The notes below the pieces were generated by a model that was not told the origin of the DNA, made no database searches, and worked only from the letters and a program-made list of their open reading frames with translations. From positions 248,001-312,000 of the forward strand of contig CAVOUB010000005.1 of the NCBI GenBank assembly GCA_963699495.1: a stretch of 64,000 nt of DNA. Reading direction: 5' to 3'. Shown piece after piece: positions 16,790 through 24,655 of this stretch (its first letter is position 1; each line of letters opens with the position of its first letter). The position numbers were made by a program, and so were the translations under genes. The DNA is from JAIBJN01 sp963699495. GTDB taxonomy: Bacteria > Actinomycetota > Thermoleophilia > Gaiellales > Gaiellaceae.

Positions 16790-18796
16790 CCGACGAGCTT
16801 CTCGAACGCGGCCTCGTCGAGGATCTCGACGCCGGCCTTGCGTGCCTTGTCGAGCTTGGAGCCCGGGCTCTCCCCGGCAACGACGGCGGTCGTCTTCTTC
16901 GAGACCGAGTCCGTCACCTTGGCGCCCTTCGCCTCCAGGGCCCCGCGGGCCTGGTCGCGGGACCAGCGCTCGAGCGTTCCGGTGATCACGTAGGTCTGGC
17001 CCGTGAGCGGGCCTTCGACCGGCCGCTCTTTCTCGCCGAGCTCGAGGCGGATGCCGAGGCCGCGGAGCTCCTCGACGAGCGCGCGGTTCCGCTCGTCGGC
17101 GAACCAGGTGGCGATCGACTCCGCGCGGTCGGGGCCGATGCCGTCGACCTCCTCGATGTCCTCCTGGCGCGCGGCGAGCAGGGCGTCGACGGAGCCGAAA
17201 TGGCGCGCCAGGTTCTGCGCCGTCACCCAGCCGACGTCCGGGATGTTCAGGCCGAAGAGGACGCGCGAGAACGGGATCTGCTTCGAGAGAGCGATCGCGT
17301 CGACGGCGTTCTGCGCCGAGATGTCCGCGTAGCCGTCCAGCTCCGCCAGCTGCTCCTTGGTGAGCCGGTAGAGATCGGGGATCGAGCGGAGGAGCCCGAG
17401 GTCCCAGAGCCGGCGCACGAACTGCTCCCCGACGCCCTCGATGTCCGCGGCCGCCATCACCCAGTTGATCAGCGACTCGAGCCCGCGCGAGGGGCAATCG
17501 TTGTTGGGGCAGCGGTGCATGACCTCGCCCTCCGGCTTGACGATCTCCGTGCCGCAGAGCGGGCAGTTCGTGGGCATGCGGAACCGCTTCGTCCCCTTCG
17601 CGTGCGGGAGCACCGGGCCGACCACCTGTGGGATCACGTCGCCCGCTCGCTGGACGATCACCGTGTCGCCCTCGCGGATGTCCTTGCGGTTGATGTCCTC
17701 CTCGTTGTGCAGCGTCGCCTGCGAGACGGTGACCCCGCCGACCTCGACCGGCGCCAGCTTCGCCCACGGGTTGAGAGCCCCCGTGCGGCCCACGCGGACA
17801 TGGATCTTCTCGAGCTTCGTCTGGACCGTCATCGGCGCCCACTTGAACGCCCGCGCCCAGCGGGGCCTGCCGTGCAGGGCGCCGAGGCGCTGCTGCTGGT
17901 CGACGGAGTCGACCTTGATCACGATGCCGTCGATCTCGTAGTCGAGCTCGATCCGCCGCTCCTCCCAGGCCGCGCACTCGCGCGCCACGGACTCGATCGA
18001 GTCGTGCCGCTTCGCGTGGGGGTTGGTGCGGAAGCCCCGCTCCCGCAGCCACTCGAGGGTCTCCCAGTGCGTTTGCAGGTCGAGGCCGTCCGCCCGGCCG
18101 CTCCCGTAGACCCAGATGGAGAGGTCGCGCTCGGCCGTGACCTGCGAGTTCAGCTGCCTGAGCGAGCCGGCCGCTGCGTTGCGCGGGTTCGGCGCCGTCT
18201 TCTTGCCCTCGGCCGCCAGGCGCTCGTTCAGCCGGTTGAAGGCCGAGAGCGGGAAGTAGACCTCGCCCCGCACCTCGAGCACCGCAGGGGGCGGCACGCC
18301 GTCGAGCGTCGCGCATGCGCAGCGGGATCGCCTTGATCGTGCGCAGGTTCGGGGTCACGTCCTCGCCGCGCTCGCCGTCGCCGCGCGTCGCTCCTCGCGT
18401 GAAGATGCCGCTCTCGTAGATCAGGGAGACTGCGGAGCCGTCGATCTTCGGCTCCGTCACGTAGGCGACGGGCTCGTCCGAGTCGAGGCGCTTGCGCACG
18501 TCCTCGGCCCACTTCGCCAGGGTCTCGTCCGTCGTCACCTTCTCCAGCGAGCCCATCGGCGTCAGGTGCTCGACCTTGCGGAACCTGTCGGAGGGAGGCG
18601 CACCGACGCGCTGCGTGGGCGAGTCGGGCGTGGCGAGGTCGGGATTCTCGTCCTCGAGCAGCTTCAGCTCGTCGAAGAGGCGGTCGTACTCGGCGTCCGA
18701 GACCTCGGGGTCGTCGAGGACGTGGTAGCGGTAGTTGTGGTGGGCGACGAGGTCGCGGAGCTCGGCGGCGCGTTTCGCGGCGGCCTTAGAGGACAT
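16786..18796 (-). CDS. ligA: NAD-dependent DNA ligase LigA (frameshifted)
   Basis: LigA seals nicks during replication and repair using NAD. From ATG 18796 the first frame holds domain Ia (NYRYHVLDDPEVSDAEYDRL) and the adenylated Lys117 in TEPKIDGSAVSL. Between about 18300 and 18320 one extra base shifts the frame. The second frame resumes with PPPAVLEVRGEVYFPLSAFN and carries the rest: the OB fold, four-Cys zinc site (CPLCGTE, then CPNNDCPSRG), helix-hairpin-helix repeats and the BRCT domain, ending at 16786. LigA is essential in bacteria, so the break is most likely a sequence error. The ATG overlaps the end of the upstream HAD gene by 11 bp. Confidence 0.88.
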
Positions 18797-19415
18797 CGAG
18801 GAGCTGCTCCGGCGTCTCGACGAGCGCGTCGGCCTCCGCGAGCGCACCGACCGGATGGATGTTCCCCCAGGCGACGGCGACGGTGAACACGCCGGCCGCC
18901 TTCCCGGCGCCCACGTCGAAGGGCGAGTCGCCGACGAACGCAGCCTCCGCGGGCTCGGCTTCCAGCAATTCGAGCGCGGCGAGGACCGGCGCCGGGTCGG
19001 GCTTGTGCCGCTCCGTCATGTCGGAGGTGACGACGACGTCGAAGTAGCGCTCGAGCGGGAGCACGGCGAAGGCGAGCTCGACCGTCCTCCGGCGTTTCGC
19101 CGTCACGATCCCGAGCCGGCGGCCCTGGCTCGCGAGCTCGGCGAGAACGTGCTCGATCCCCTCGAAGGCCTCCAGATCGTCGTGGAGCGGCTCGTTGTGC
19201 TCCCGGTAGACGCGCACGAGCTCCTCCGCCTGCACCTCGTCGATGGCGCGCATCTGGTCGTGGATGTTCGAGCCGCCGACGAGCGCCGCCAGCTCGGCGT
19301 CTGGGATCTCCCGCTCGAGCACCGTGCGCGTGGCGTGCTTGAAGGAGGCGAGGATGATCGCCCCGGAGTCGACCAGGGTTCCGTCGAGGTCGAAGAGGAC
19401 GTTCGGATAGCGCAT
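18786..19415 (-). CDS. HAD-superfamily phosphatase, Gph-like
   Basis: A 209-residue HAD hydrolase with motif I NVLFDLDGTLVDSG, a four-helix cap (residues 15-80), motif II GIVTAKRRRT, motif III Lys in HKPDPAPV and motif IV AAFVGDSPFDVGAGKAAG. This layout is that of phosphoglycolate or pyrophosphate phosphatases (Gph/PpaX). Removal of 2-phosphoglycolate formed during DNA repair would fit its coupling to ligA, with which it overlaps by 11 bp. Substrate assignment is inference. ATG 19415 sits directly before motif I. Confidence 0.85.
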   Translation of the reverse strand: MRYPNVLFDLDGTLVDSGAIILASFKHATRTVLEREIPDAELAALVGGSNIHDQMRAIDEVQAEELVRVYREHNEPLHDDLEAFEGIEHVLAELASQGRRLGIVTAKRRRTVELAFAVLPLERYFDVVVTSDMTERHKPDPAPVLAALELLEAEPAEAAFVGDSPFDVGAGKAAGVFTVAVAWGNIHPVGALAEADALVETPEQLLDVL

Positions 19416-19464
19416 CGCTTGATCGTATCCACGGGCCGCGGCGTGGCTGTGCCATGATCGCGCC

Positions 19465-19872
19465 GTGACACAAGGCCAAGGCACGAAGGAATCGCCGTGG
19501 GTGCTGAAAACCCCGCCCGGGAGCTCCGAGTACGTGATGTACCGCGACGAGTCGGCCGACCCGCCGGCGCTCGTCTGCGTCGTCGGCAAGACGACGCTCG
19601 GCTACCAGCTGCGCGCGCTCGACGACCTCCACGCGATGTTGAAGGAGCACGGCGACTGGATGCTCCTCGGCAGCGCCGACGAGCAGAAGCCGGCGCCCGA
19701 GGGCAGCGTCGAGGCCTGGGCACGCTCACCCGACAACCCGGTCGGCGGTTGGTACGGGCTCAAGAAGGGCCTGCGCGGCCGCTTCGGCATGTATGTCCCG
19801 CCGCTGCTGGAGGCGCTGGGGCTGGCAGAGCTCGAGCACAACCCGCGCAACAACCGCATGCGGGCCCTCTAG
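19465..19872 (+). CDS. conserved hypothetical protein, DUF6855-like
   Basis: A 135-residue soluble protein from GTG 19465. It has a characteristic run of motifs: PWVLKTPPGSSEYVMYRD, PPALVCVVGKTTLGYQLRA, LHAMLKEHGDWMLLGSADE, and WARSPDNPVGGWYGLKKGLR followed by GRFGMYVPPLLEALGLAELE. I recall similar proteins across actinobacteria, often annotated as DUF6855, but I cannot confirm the family name from sequence alone. No catalytic residues stand out. It is convergent with truA, 3 bp apart in the corrected frame. Confidence 0.65.
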   Translation: MTQGQGTKESPWVLKTPPGSSEYVMYRDESADPPALVCVVGKTTLGYQLRALDDLHAMLKEHGDWMLLGSADEQKPAPEGSVEAWARSPDNPVGGWYGLKKGLRGRFGMYVPPLLEALGLAELEHNPRNNRMRAL

Positions 19873-19875
19873 CGC

Positions 19876-20599
19876 CTAGTCGTAGTGAACGCGCTCGAGA
19901 TAGAGGCCCCAGGGCGGTGCCGTCGCACCCGCCTCGTCCCGCGGGCGGCCCTCCAGCAGAGCGCGCGACCGAGGCCGGATCCTGCTCGATCATCGTCCCG
20001 ACCAGAGTTCGAACCATGTGCCGTAGGAAGCTGTCGGCGGTGATGGTGAAGGCGAGGATGTCGCCGTCGCGCTCCCAGGCGGCCTCCCGGACGACCCGGA
20101 CGAACGACTCGTGCTGGGTCTCCGTCGGCGTGAAGGCGCGGAAGTCGTGCTCGCCGACGAGCCGCGCGGCGGAAGCGGCCAGAGCCTCTTCGTCCACCGG
20201 TCGCGGGAGCCAGAGCGAGCGCCGCGACTCCAGCGGGGAGTGGGCGTCGCGGCGGAGGACGCGGTAGCGGTACGAGCGGCCGGTCGCCGAGAAGCGGGCG
20301 TTGAAGCCCTCCGGGGCCGCCTCGCTCGCCACGGCGGCGACGTCGTCGGGGAGGATGCCGTTGAGCGCCGGAGCGGCCCGCTCCGGCGGCGGGCCACCCT
20401 CCGCCGCGAAGCTCGCCACCTGCCCGCGGGCGTGCACCCCGGCGTCGGTCCTGCCTGCGACCGCGAGCGCGTCCCAGCGCGGGAAGACGCGGTCGAGCGC
20501 GTCGCAGACCTCCCCCTCGACGGTGCGCAGCCCCGGCTGGGCCGCCCAGCCGGAGAAGCCCGTGCCGTCGTACTCGAGCGTGAGCTTGACAACGCTCAT
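19876..20599 (-). CDS. truA: tRNA pseudouridine synthase TruA (frameshifted near 3' end)
   Basis: TruA converts U38-U40 of the tRNA anticodon arm to pseudouridine. ATG 20599 begins VVKLTLEYDGTGFSGWAAQ; the catalytic Asp52 is in VAGRTDAGVHARGQ; the C-terminal half has FLRHMVRTLVGTMIEQDPAS. At about 19960 the frame shifts by one extra base. In the frame before the shift the protein runs on into meaningless sequence to 19760. In the other frame it continues as LLEGRPRDEAGATAPPWGLY and ends at TAG 19876, as TruA proteins do. The start faces arsR over a palindromic operator, so arsR control might touch truA. Confidence 0.88.
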
Positions 20600-20600
20600 G

Positions 20601-20623
20601 GTAAGCATTAACTTACGGTAAGT
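20601..20623. promoter_or_regulatory. palindromic operator, likely ArsR-family site
   Basis: Two overlapping inverted repeats fill the 25-bp gap between truA and arsR: GTAAG-CATTAA-CTTAC (20601-20616) and ACTTAC-G-GTAAGT (20611-20623). A dimeric ArsR-type repressor encoded 2 bp away is the obvious candidate. Binding would sit on or next to both start codons. Confidence 0.6.
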
Positions 20624-20624
20624 T

Positions 20625-20957
20625 GTGGCTTACGCAGATGCCCTGACAGCACTCGCCGATCCTACGCGGCGCTCCGTGTTCGAGACCCTCCGCCAGGGGC
20701 CCCGCTCGGTGGGCGACCTCGCCCGCGGCCTGCCGGTGAGCCGGCCGGCGGTGTCACAGCACCTGCGGGTGCTGGAGCGCGCCGGGCTCGTCAGGGCACG
20801 CCGCGACGGGACGCGGAACTTCTACAGCGTCGACGGCGACGGCCTCGCGGAGCTGCGCACGTACTTCGAAGGGTTCTGGGACGAAGCGCTCGCGGCCTTC
20901 AAGGCGGCGGCGGAAAGCAACGAAGGAGGACCTGAGGATGAGCCAGATGACCGATGA
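20625..20957 (+). CDS. ArsR-family transcriptional regulator
   Basis: A 110-residue winged-helix regulator. The helix-turn-helix is SVGDLARGLPVSRPAVSQHL with RVLERAGLVRARRDGTRNFYSVD as recognition helix end and wing. There is no CxC metal-binding motif, so it belongs to the non-metal type usually paired with an SRPBCC gene. The next gene is such a gene, overlapping by 20 bp. The GTG start has no visible ribosome-binding sequence and may be leaderless; the operator palindrome lies immediately upstream, pointing to autoregulation. Confidence 0.85.
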   Translation: MAYADALTALADPTRRSVFETLRQGPRSVGDLARGLPVSRPAVSQHLRVLERAGLVRARRDGTRNFYSVDGDGLAELRTYFEGFWDEALAAFKAAAESNEGGPEDEPDDR

Positions 20958-21399
20958 GCTTGCCGTGCGCAAGACGGTGTTCGTGCGCTGCACGCCTGAG
21001 CACGCCTTCCACGTCTACACGGAGCGAATGAACGATTGGTACCCGCTCGAGGGACATTCGGTCTTCGACGACACGGATGCAACCGTGGTCTGGGAGGGCC
21101 GCGTCGGCGGGCGTGTCTACGAGCGTTCCTCGAGCGGCGAAGAAGGGGTCTGGGGGACGATCATCGTCTGGGACCCTCCCAACGAGCTCGCCATGACGTG
21201 GCACCCCGACCGGGGCGTGGAGACCGCGCAGGAGCTGAACATCCGCTTCACGGCCGAGGGCGCCGGGACGCGAGTCGACGTCGTGCACACGGGCTGGGAG
21301 CGGATCGGGCCCGACTTCCGGGAGCGCATGGCCGGCTACAACGAGGGCTGGGGCACGGTGCTCGGCCTCTTCGCCGAGGCGGCCGGGAAGGAGAGCTGA
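20938..21399 (+). CDS. SRPBCC (AHSA1/START-like) domain protein
   Basis: A 153-residue helix-grip protein. The AHSA1-like pattern is clear: VRKTVFVRCTPEHAFHVYTE, GGRVYERSSSGEEGVWGTI, NELAMTWHPDRG, and VDVVHTGWERIGP, ending in a long C-terminal helix. The fold makes a hydrophobic cavity for a lipid or other small ligand. AAGGAGG at 20923-20929 directs the ATG at 20938, inside the end of arsR. The ArsR-SRPBCC pair is a common two-gene unit; its physiological ligand is unknown. Confidence 0.85.
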   Translation: MSQMTDELAVRKTVFVRCTPEHAFHVYTERMNDWYPLEGHSVFDDTDATVVWEGRVGGRVYERSSSGEEGVWGTIIVWDPPNELAMTWHPDRGVETAQELNIRFTAEGAGTRVDVVHTGWERIGPDFRERMAGYNEGWGTVLGLFAEAAGKES

Positions 21400-21400
21400 G

Positions 21401-21571
21401 ATGCATCCGGACATCGCCAGGCAGCTGGCCGCCGAACGGCACGCCGACTTCCAGCGCGAGGTGCATGCGCTGCAGGCGGCGAGGCGGCCGGTGAGGCGGT
21501 TGTGGAGGCTCCGGCGTGGCGCCCTGGCGCGCTACGCCGGAGCGCCGACCGGCGCACGCACCGGCACGTAG
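21401..21571 (+). CDS. small basic protein of unknown function
   Basis: A 56-codon gene right after the SRPBCC stop (1 base between), with GGAGAG upstream of ATG 21401. The product begins MHPDIARQLAAERHADFQRE, a helix, and ends in an Arg-rich stretch (RRPVRRLWRLRR). Position and ribosome-binding site suggest it is translated as the third gene of the arsR operon. Its last 40 bp overlap the end of rplQ on the other strand. No known family recognised. Confidence 0.45.
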   Translation: MHPDIARQLAAERHADFQREVHALQAARRPVRRLWRLRRGALARYAGAPTGARTGT

Positions 21572-21921
21572 TCCACGAGCTCGAGGTAGGCCATCGGGGC
21601 CGCGTCGCCCTGGCGCGGCCCGATCTTCACGACCCGCGTGTAGCCGCCCGGCCGGTCGGCGAAGCGGGGCGCCACCTCCGCGAAAAGCATGTGCGCCACG
21701 CTCTTCGAGCGGAGGAACGCAACCGCCTGACGGTGTGCGGCGACGTCGCCTCGCTTGCCGAGCGTGATCATCTGCTCGACGATCGGCCGCACCTCCTTGG
21801 CCTTGGCTTCGGTCGTCTTGATGCGGCCGTGCTCGATCAGCGCGGAGGCAAGGTTCGCGTAGAGCGCCTTGCGGTGAGCCGAGTCTCGGCCCAGCTTCCT
21901 GCCTGCGCGCTGATGTCTCAT
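21532..21921 (-). CDS. rplQ: 50S ribosomal protein L17
   Basis: 129 residues from ATG 21921, starting MRHQRAGRKLGRDSAHRKAL, the L17 signature. L17 sits at the peptide exit region of the large subunit. The ATG overlaps the rpoA stop (ATGA), so the two are translationally coupled. It is the last gene of the superoperon; the tail (YVPVRAPVGAPA) reaches into the convergent small gene. Confidence 0.95.
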   Translation of the reverse strand: MRHQRAGRKLGRDSAHRKALYANLASALIEHGRIKTTEAKAKEVRPIVEQMITLGKRGDVAAHRQAVAFLRSKSVAHMLFAEVAPRFADRPGGYTRVVKIGPRQGDAAPMAYLELVDYVPVRAPVGAPA

Positions 21922-22877
21922 TCGTCCCTGAGCGTGAGGCCGTGGGCCTGGAGCGTCTCGCGGACTTCCTCGATCGACTTCTTGCCGAAGTTCGGGATGG
22001 CGGCGAGCTCGCCCTCGGTCTTGGAGACCAGGTCGCCGATCGTCTCGATGCCGACGCGCTTGAGGCAGTTGTAGCTGCGGACGCCGAGCTCGAGCTCCTC
22101 GATGGGGAAGTTCTCCATCCCGTGTGCCTGCGGCGCCTCCGCCTCGGCGTCGGCCGCCTCGGCGAAGCCCTCGATCTTGTCGATGTCCGTGAAGATCGCG
22201 AGCTGGCGGATGAGGATCTCGGCGGCCTCGGCGATCGCGTCGCGCGGCGAGACGGAGCCGTCCGTGGTCACGTCCAGGGTGAGCTTGTCGTAGTCGGTGC
22301 GCTGGCCGACGCGCGCGGCCTCGACCTCGTACGAGACACGGCGAACGGGCGAGAAGATCGAGTCGACCGGGATGACGCCGATCGTGTGCTCGGGGCCGCG
22401 GTTCAGCTCGGCCGGGACGTAGCCCCGGCCGCGGCCGATGGTCAGCGTGACCTCGAGGCGGCCCTTGTCGGAGAGGTTGGCGATCTCGAGGTCCGGGTTC
22501 AGGATCTCGAGATCGGCCGGGGCCTCGATGTCGGACGCCTTGACCACGCCCGGGCCCTTCTTCTCCAGCCGCACCTCGACCTCCGGCGACTCGCCGTGCA
22601 GGAGGCAGATGAGGCTCTTGAGGTTGAGGATGATGTCGGTGACGTCCTCGCGCACGCCCTTGAGGGTCGTGAACTCGTGCGCGACGCCCTCGATCTTCAC
22701 CGAGGTGACGGCGGCGCCTTCGAGCGAGGACAGGAGCACCCGGCGGAGCGAGTTGCCGAACGTGTAGCCGAAGCCGCGGTCGAGCGGCTCGATCACGAAG
22801 AGGCCGCGCTCCTCGGTCACCTCCTCGTGGGTGATCCGGGGCACCTGGAATTCCATGAGCGACGTTCTGGTGGCCAT
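21918..22877 (-). CDS. rpoA: DNA-directed RNA polymerase alpha subunit
   Basis: 319 residues. The N-terminal dimerisation domain (residues 1-230: VIEPLDRGFGYTFGNSLRRVLLSSLEGAAVT, LINLK-type strands, GRGYVPAEL) nucleates polymerase assembly. A Glu/Ala linker (about 235-250) leads to the C-terminal domain (FPIEELELGVRSYNCLKRVG, NFGKKSIEEVRETL), which contacts UP elements and activators. Located between rpsD and rplQ, as in most bacteria. Confidence 0.97.
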   Translation of the reverse strand: MATRTSLMEFQVPRITHEEVTEERGLFVIEPLDRGFGYTFGNSLRRVLLSSLEGAAVTSVKIEGVAHEFTTLKGVREDVTDIILNLKSLICLLHGESPEVEVRLEKKGPGVVKASDIEAPADLEILNPDLEIANLSDKGRLEVTLTIGRGRGYVPAELNRGPEHTIGVIPVDSIFSPVRRVSYEVEAARVGQRTDYDKLTLDVTTDGSVSPRDAIAEAAEILIRQLAIFTDIDKIEGFAEAADAEAEAPQAHGMENFPIEELELGVRSYNCLKRVGIETIGDLVSKTEGELAAIPNFGKKSIEEVRETLQAHGLTLRDE

Positions 22878-22886
22878 GCTTCCTTT

Positions 22887-23507
22887 CTACTTCGAGTAGA
22901 GCTCGACGATGAGCTGCTCCTGGACCGGCGTGTCGATGTCCGACCGGTCGGGGAGCTTCAAGACCTTGCCCGTGAGGTTGTCGTGGTCCGCCTGGAGCCA
23001 CGGGGACACCGAGGCGGTGAGGTCGGTCGCGTCGCGCACGACCTGTTCGACGGGGCTGCCGGGCTTGAGCGCCACGACGTCATCCGGCTTCACCTGGAAG
23101 CTCGGGATGTTCACCCGCCGGCCGTTCACGCCGAAGTGGCCGTGGCGGATGAGCTGGCGCGCCTGCGCGCGCGAGGCGGCGAAGCCGAGGCGGTAGACCA
23201 CGTTGTCGAGGCGCGTCTCCAGCATGCGCAGGAGCTCCTCGCCGGTGATTCCCGACCGCTTCGCGGCCTTGTCGTAGTAGTTGCGGAACTGCTTCTCGAG
23301 CAGGCCGTAGTAGCGGCGTGCCTTCTGCTTCTCGCGCAGCTGGAGCAGGTACTCCGACTGCTTGATGCGGCCGCGCCCGTGCTCGCCCGGCGGGTAGCTG
23401 CGGCGCTCGACGGCGCACTTCTCCGTCAGGCAGCGCTCGCCCTTGAGGAAGAGCTTCATGCCCTCGCGGCGGCACATCTTGCACTTGGGGCCCAGAGGAC
23501 GCGCCAT
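22887..23507 (-). CDS. rpsD: 30S ribosomal protein S4
   Basis: 206 residues; a primary 16S-binding protein. The N-terminus has four cysteines (CKMC, then CLTEKC), so this is the zinc-binding S4 form. The S4 RNA-binding domain is in LDNVVYRLGFAASRAQARQLIRHGHFGVNG. The ribosome-binding sequence AGGTGA, 7-8 bases before the ATG, belongs to the end of the hairpin repeat that fills the rpsK-rpsD spacer, so the repeat could affect translation of S4. Confidence 0.96.
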   Translation of the reverse strand: MARPLGPKCKMCRREGMKLFLKGERCLTEKCAVERRSYPPGEHGRGRIKQSEYLLQLREKQKARRYYGLLEKQFRNYYDKAAKRSGITGEELLRMLETRLDNVVYRLGFAASRAQARQLIRHGHFGVNGRRVNIPSFQVKPDDVVALKPGSPVEQVVRDATDLTASVSPWLQADHDNLTGKVLKLPDRSDIDTPVQEQLIVELYSK

Positions 23508-23509
23508 CA

Positions 23510-23672
23510 GCGATCACCTGCCGGACAGATCGTGCTCTCGGACGGCGAAAAGCGAGCGTCGCAAGGACGCAGGGCGCGCTCGTAGCCGGAGGCTACGGGC
23601 GCAACCGAGGACGCCGCGAGGCGACGCTTTGCAGCCGAGCCGAGAGTGCGAGATGGGCGGAAGGGGGTCGCC
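23510..23672 (-). repeat. hairpin-forming dispersed repeat, copy A (rpsK-rpsD spacer)
   Basis: A 163-bp spacer that is near-identical to 37689-37852 over its whole length. Both copies run from GCGATCACC to GGGGGTCGCC, and share AAAAGCGAGCGTCGC, CGTAGCC-GGA-GGCTACG (central 7-bp hairpin) and GAGGCGACGCTTTGC. The two halves are an imperfect inverted repeat (AGCGTCGC with GCGACGCT; CTCTCGG with CCGAGAG). It begins just after the rpsK stop and ends with the rpsD ribosome-binding site. Confidence 0.85.
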
Positions 23673-23673
23673 A

Positions 23674-24075
23674 CTAGACCCTCCGTCGCTTCTTGGGGCG
23701 GACGCCGTTGTGGGCCTGCGGAGAGACGTCCTTGACGCCGAGGATCTCGAGGCCGGCCGCCTGGAGCGACCGGATCGCGGTCTCGCGCCCGGAGCCGGGG
23801 CCCTTGACGAAGACCTCGACCTTCTGAAGCCCGTGCTCCATGCCCTTGCGGGCGCAGGAGTCGGCGGTCACCTGGGCGGCGAACGGCGTCGACTTGCGGG
23901 AGCCCTTGAACCCGGCGGAGCCGGCGCTCTCCCACGCGATGACGTTGCCCTCCTTGTCGGTGAGGCTCACGATCGTGTTGTTGAAGGACGTCTTGATGTG
24001 CGCCTGGCCGATGGCGATGTTCTTCTTCACCCGGCGGCGCGCACGGCCCTTCGACTGCTTCCTGGGAGGCGCCAC
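23674..24075 (-). CDS. rpsK: 30S ribosomal protein S11
   Basis: 133 residues, platform protein of the small subunit. Typical features: NIAIGQAHIKTSFNNTIVSLTD, AWESAGSAGFKGSRKSTPFAAQ and the basic end GVRPKKRRRV. The start (GTG 24075) shares a base with the rpsM stop. It is followed by repeat copy A. Confidence 0.96.
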   Translation of the reverse strand: MAPPRKQSKGRARRRVKKNIAIGQAHIKTSFNNTIVSLTDKEGNVIAWESAGSAGFKGSRKSTPFAAQVTADSCARKGMEHGLQKVEVFVKGPGSGRETAIRSLQAAGLEILGVKDVSPQAHNGVRPKKRRRV

Positions 24076-24452
24076 TAAGCCTTGGCCTTCTTGCCGCGCC
24101 CTACGGTCTTCTTCGGGCCCTTGCGCGTGCGCGCGTTCGTCTTGGTGCGCTGCCCGTTCACGGGGAGGCCGCGGCGGTGGCGGATGCCGCGGTAGGCGCC
24201 GATCTCCTGCAGGCGCTTGATCGCCTGGGAGCGCTCGCGCCGCAACTCGCCCTCGACCTCGAGGTTCGTGTCGATGTAGTTGCGGAGCTTCGTGATCTCC
24301 TCGTCCGTGAGGTCGCGCACCTTCTCGTCGTAGGACAGGTCGAGGTCCGCGCAGATCTTCTGCGCGGACGACTGGCCGATCCCGTAGATGTACGTGAGCG
24401 CGATCTCGAGGCGCTTCTCACGGGGGAGGTTCACTCCTGCAATTCGGGCCAA
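24075..24452 (-). CDS. rpsM: 30S ribosomal protein S13
   Basis: 125 residues beginning MARIAGVNLPREKRLEIALT, with the helix-two-turn-helix (IYGIGQSSAQKI) and the RGIRHRRGLPVNGQRTKTNA signature before a Lys-rich tail. S13 contacts the head of the small subunit and tRNA in the P site. It lies 16 bp after rpmJ. Confidence 0.97.
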   Translation of the reverse strand: MARIAGVNLPREKRLEIALTYIYGIGQSSAQKICADLDLSYDEKVRDLTDEEITKLRNYIDTNLEVEGELRRERSQAIKRLQEIGAYRGIRHRRGLPVNGQRTKTNARTRKGPKKTVGRGKKAKA

Positions 24453-24468
24453 CTCTTCTCCTTCGCTC

Positions 24469-24582
24469 CTAGCCCTGCCGCTGCTTGTGCCGCGGATTCG
24501 AGCAAATGACCAGCACCTTGCCGTGCCGCTTGATCACGCGGCAGCGGTCACACATCGGCTTGACAGACGGGCGTACCTTCAT
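24469..24582 (-). CDS. rpmJ: 50S ribosomal protein L36
   Basis: A 37-residue protein: MKVRPSVKPMCDRCRVIKRH and then GKVLVICSNPRHKQRQG. The Cys-Cys-Cys-His set (C11, C14, C27, H32) is the zinc-ribbon form of L36. No ribosome-binding sequence precedes ATG 24582, unlike its neighbours. In most actinobacteria infA lies between map and rpmJ; here only 73 bp separate them and no IF-1 frame exists. Confidence 0.95.
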   Translation of the reverse strand: MKVRPSVKPMCDRCRVIKRHGKVLVICSNPRHKQRQG

Positions 24583-24655
24583 GAGAGATCAGGGTTGACG
24601 CGGCATCCACGCGAAAGCGCGGACGAGCCGCGACCGTGCATCGTAGCAAAGGGGC

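Noticed and set aside
19760..19875. C-terminal extension of TruA beyond 19876
   Set aside because: Out-of-frame continuation after the indel; the conserved TruA end lies in the neighbouring frame.
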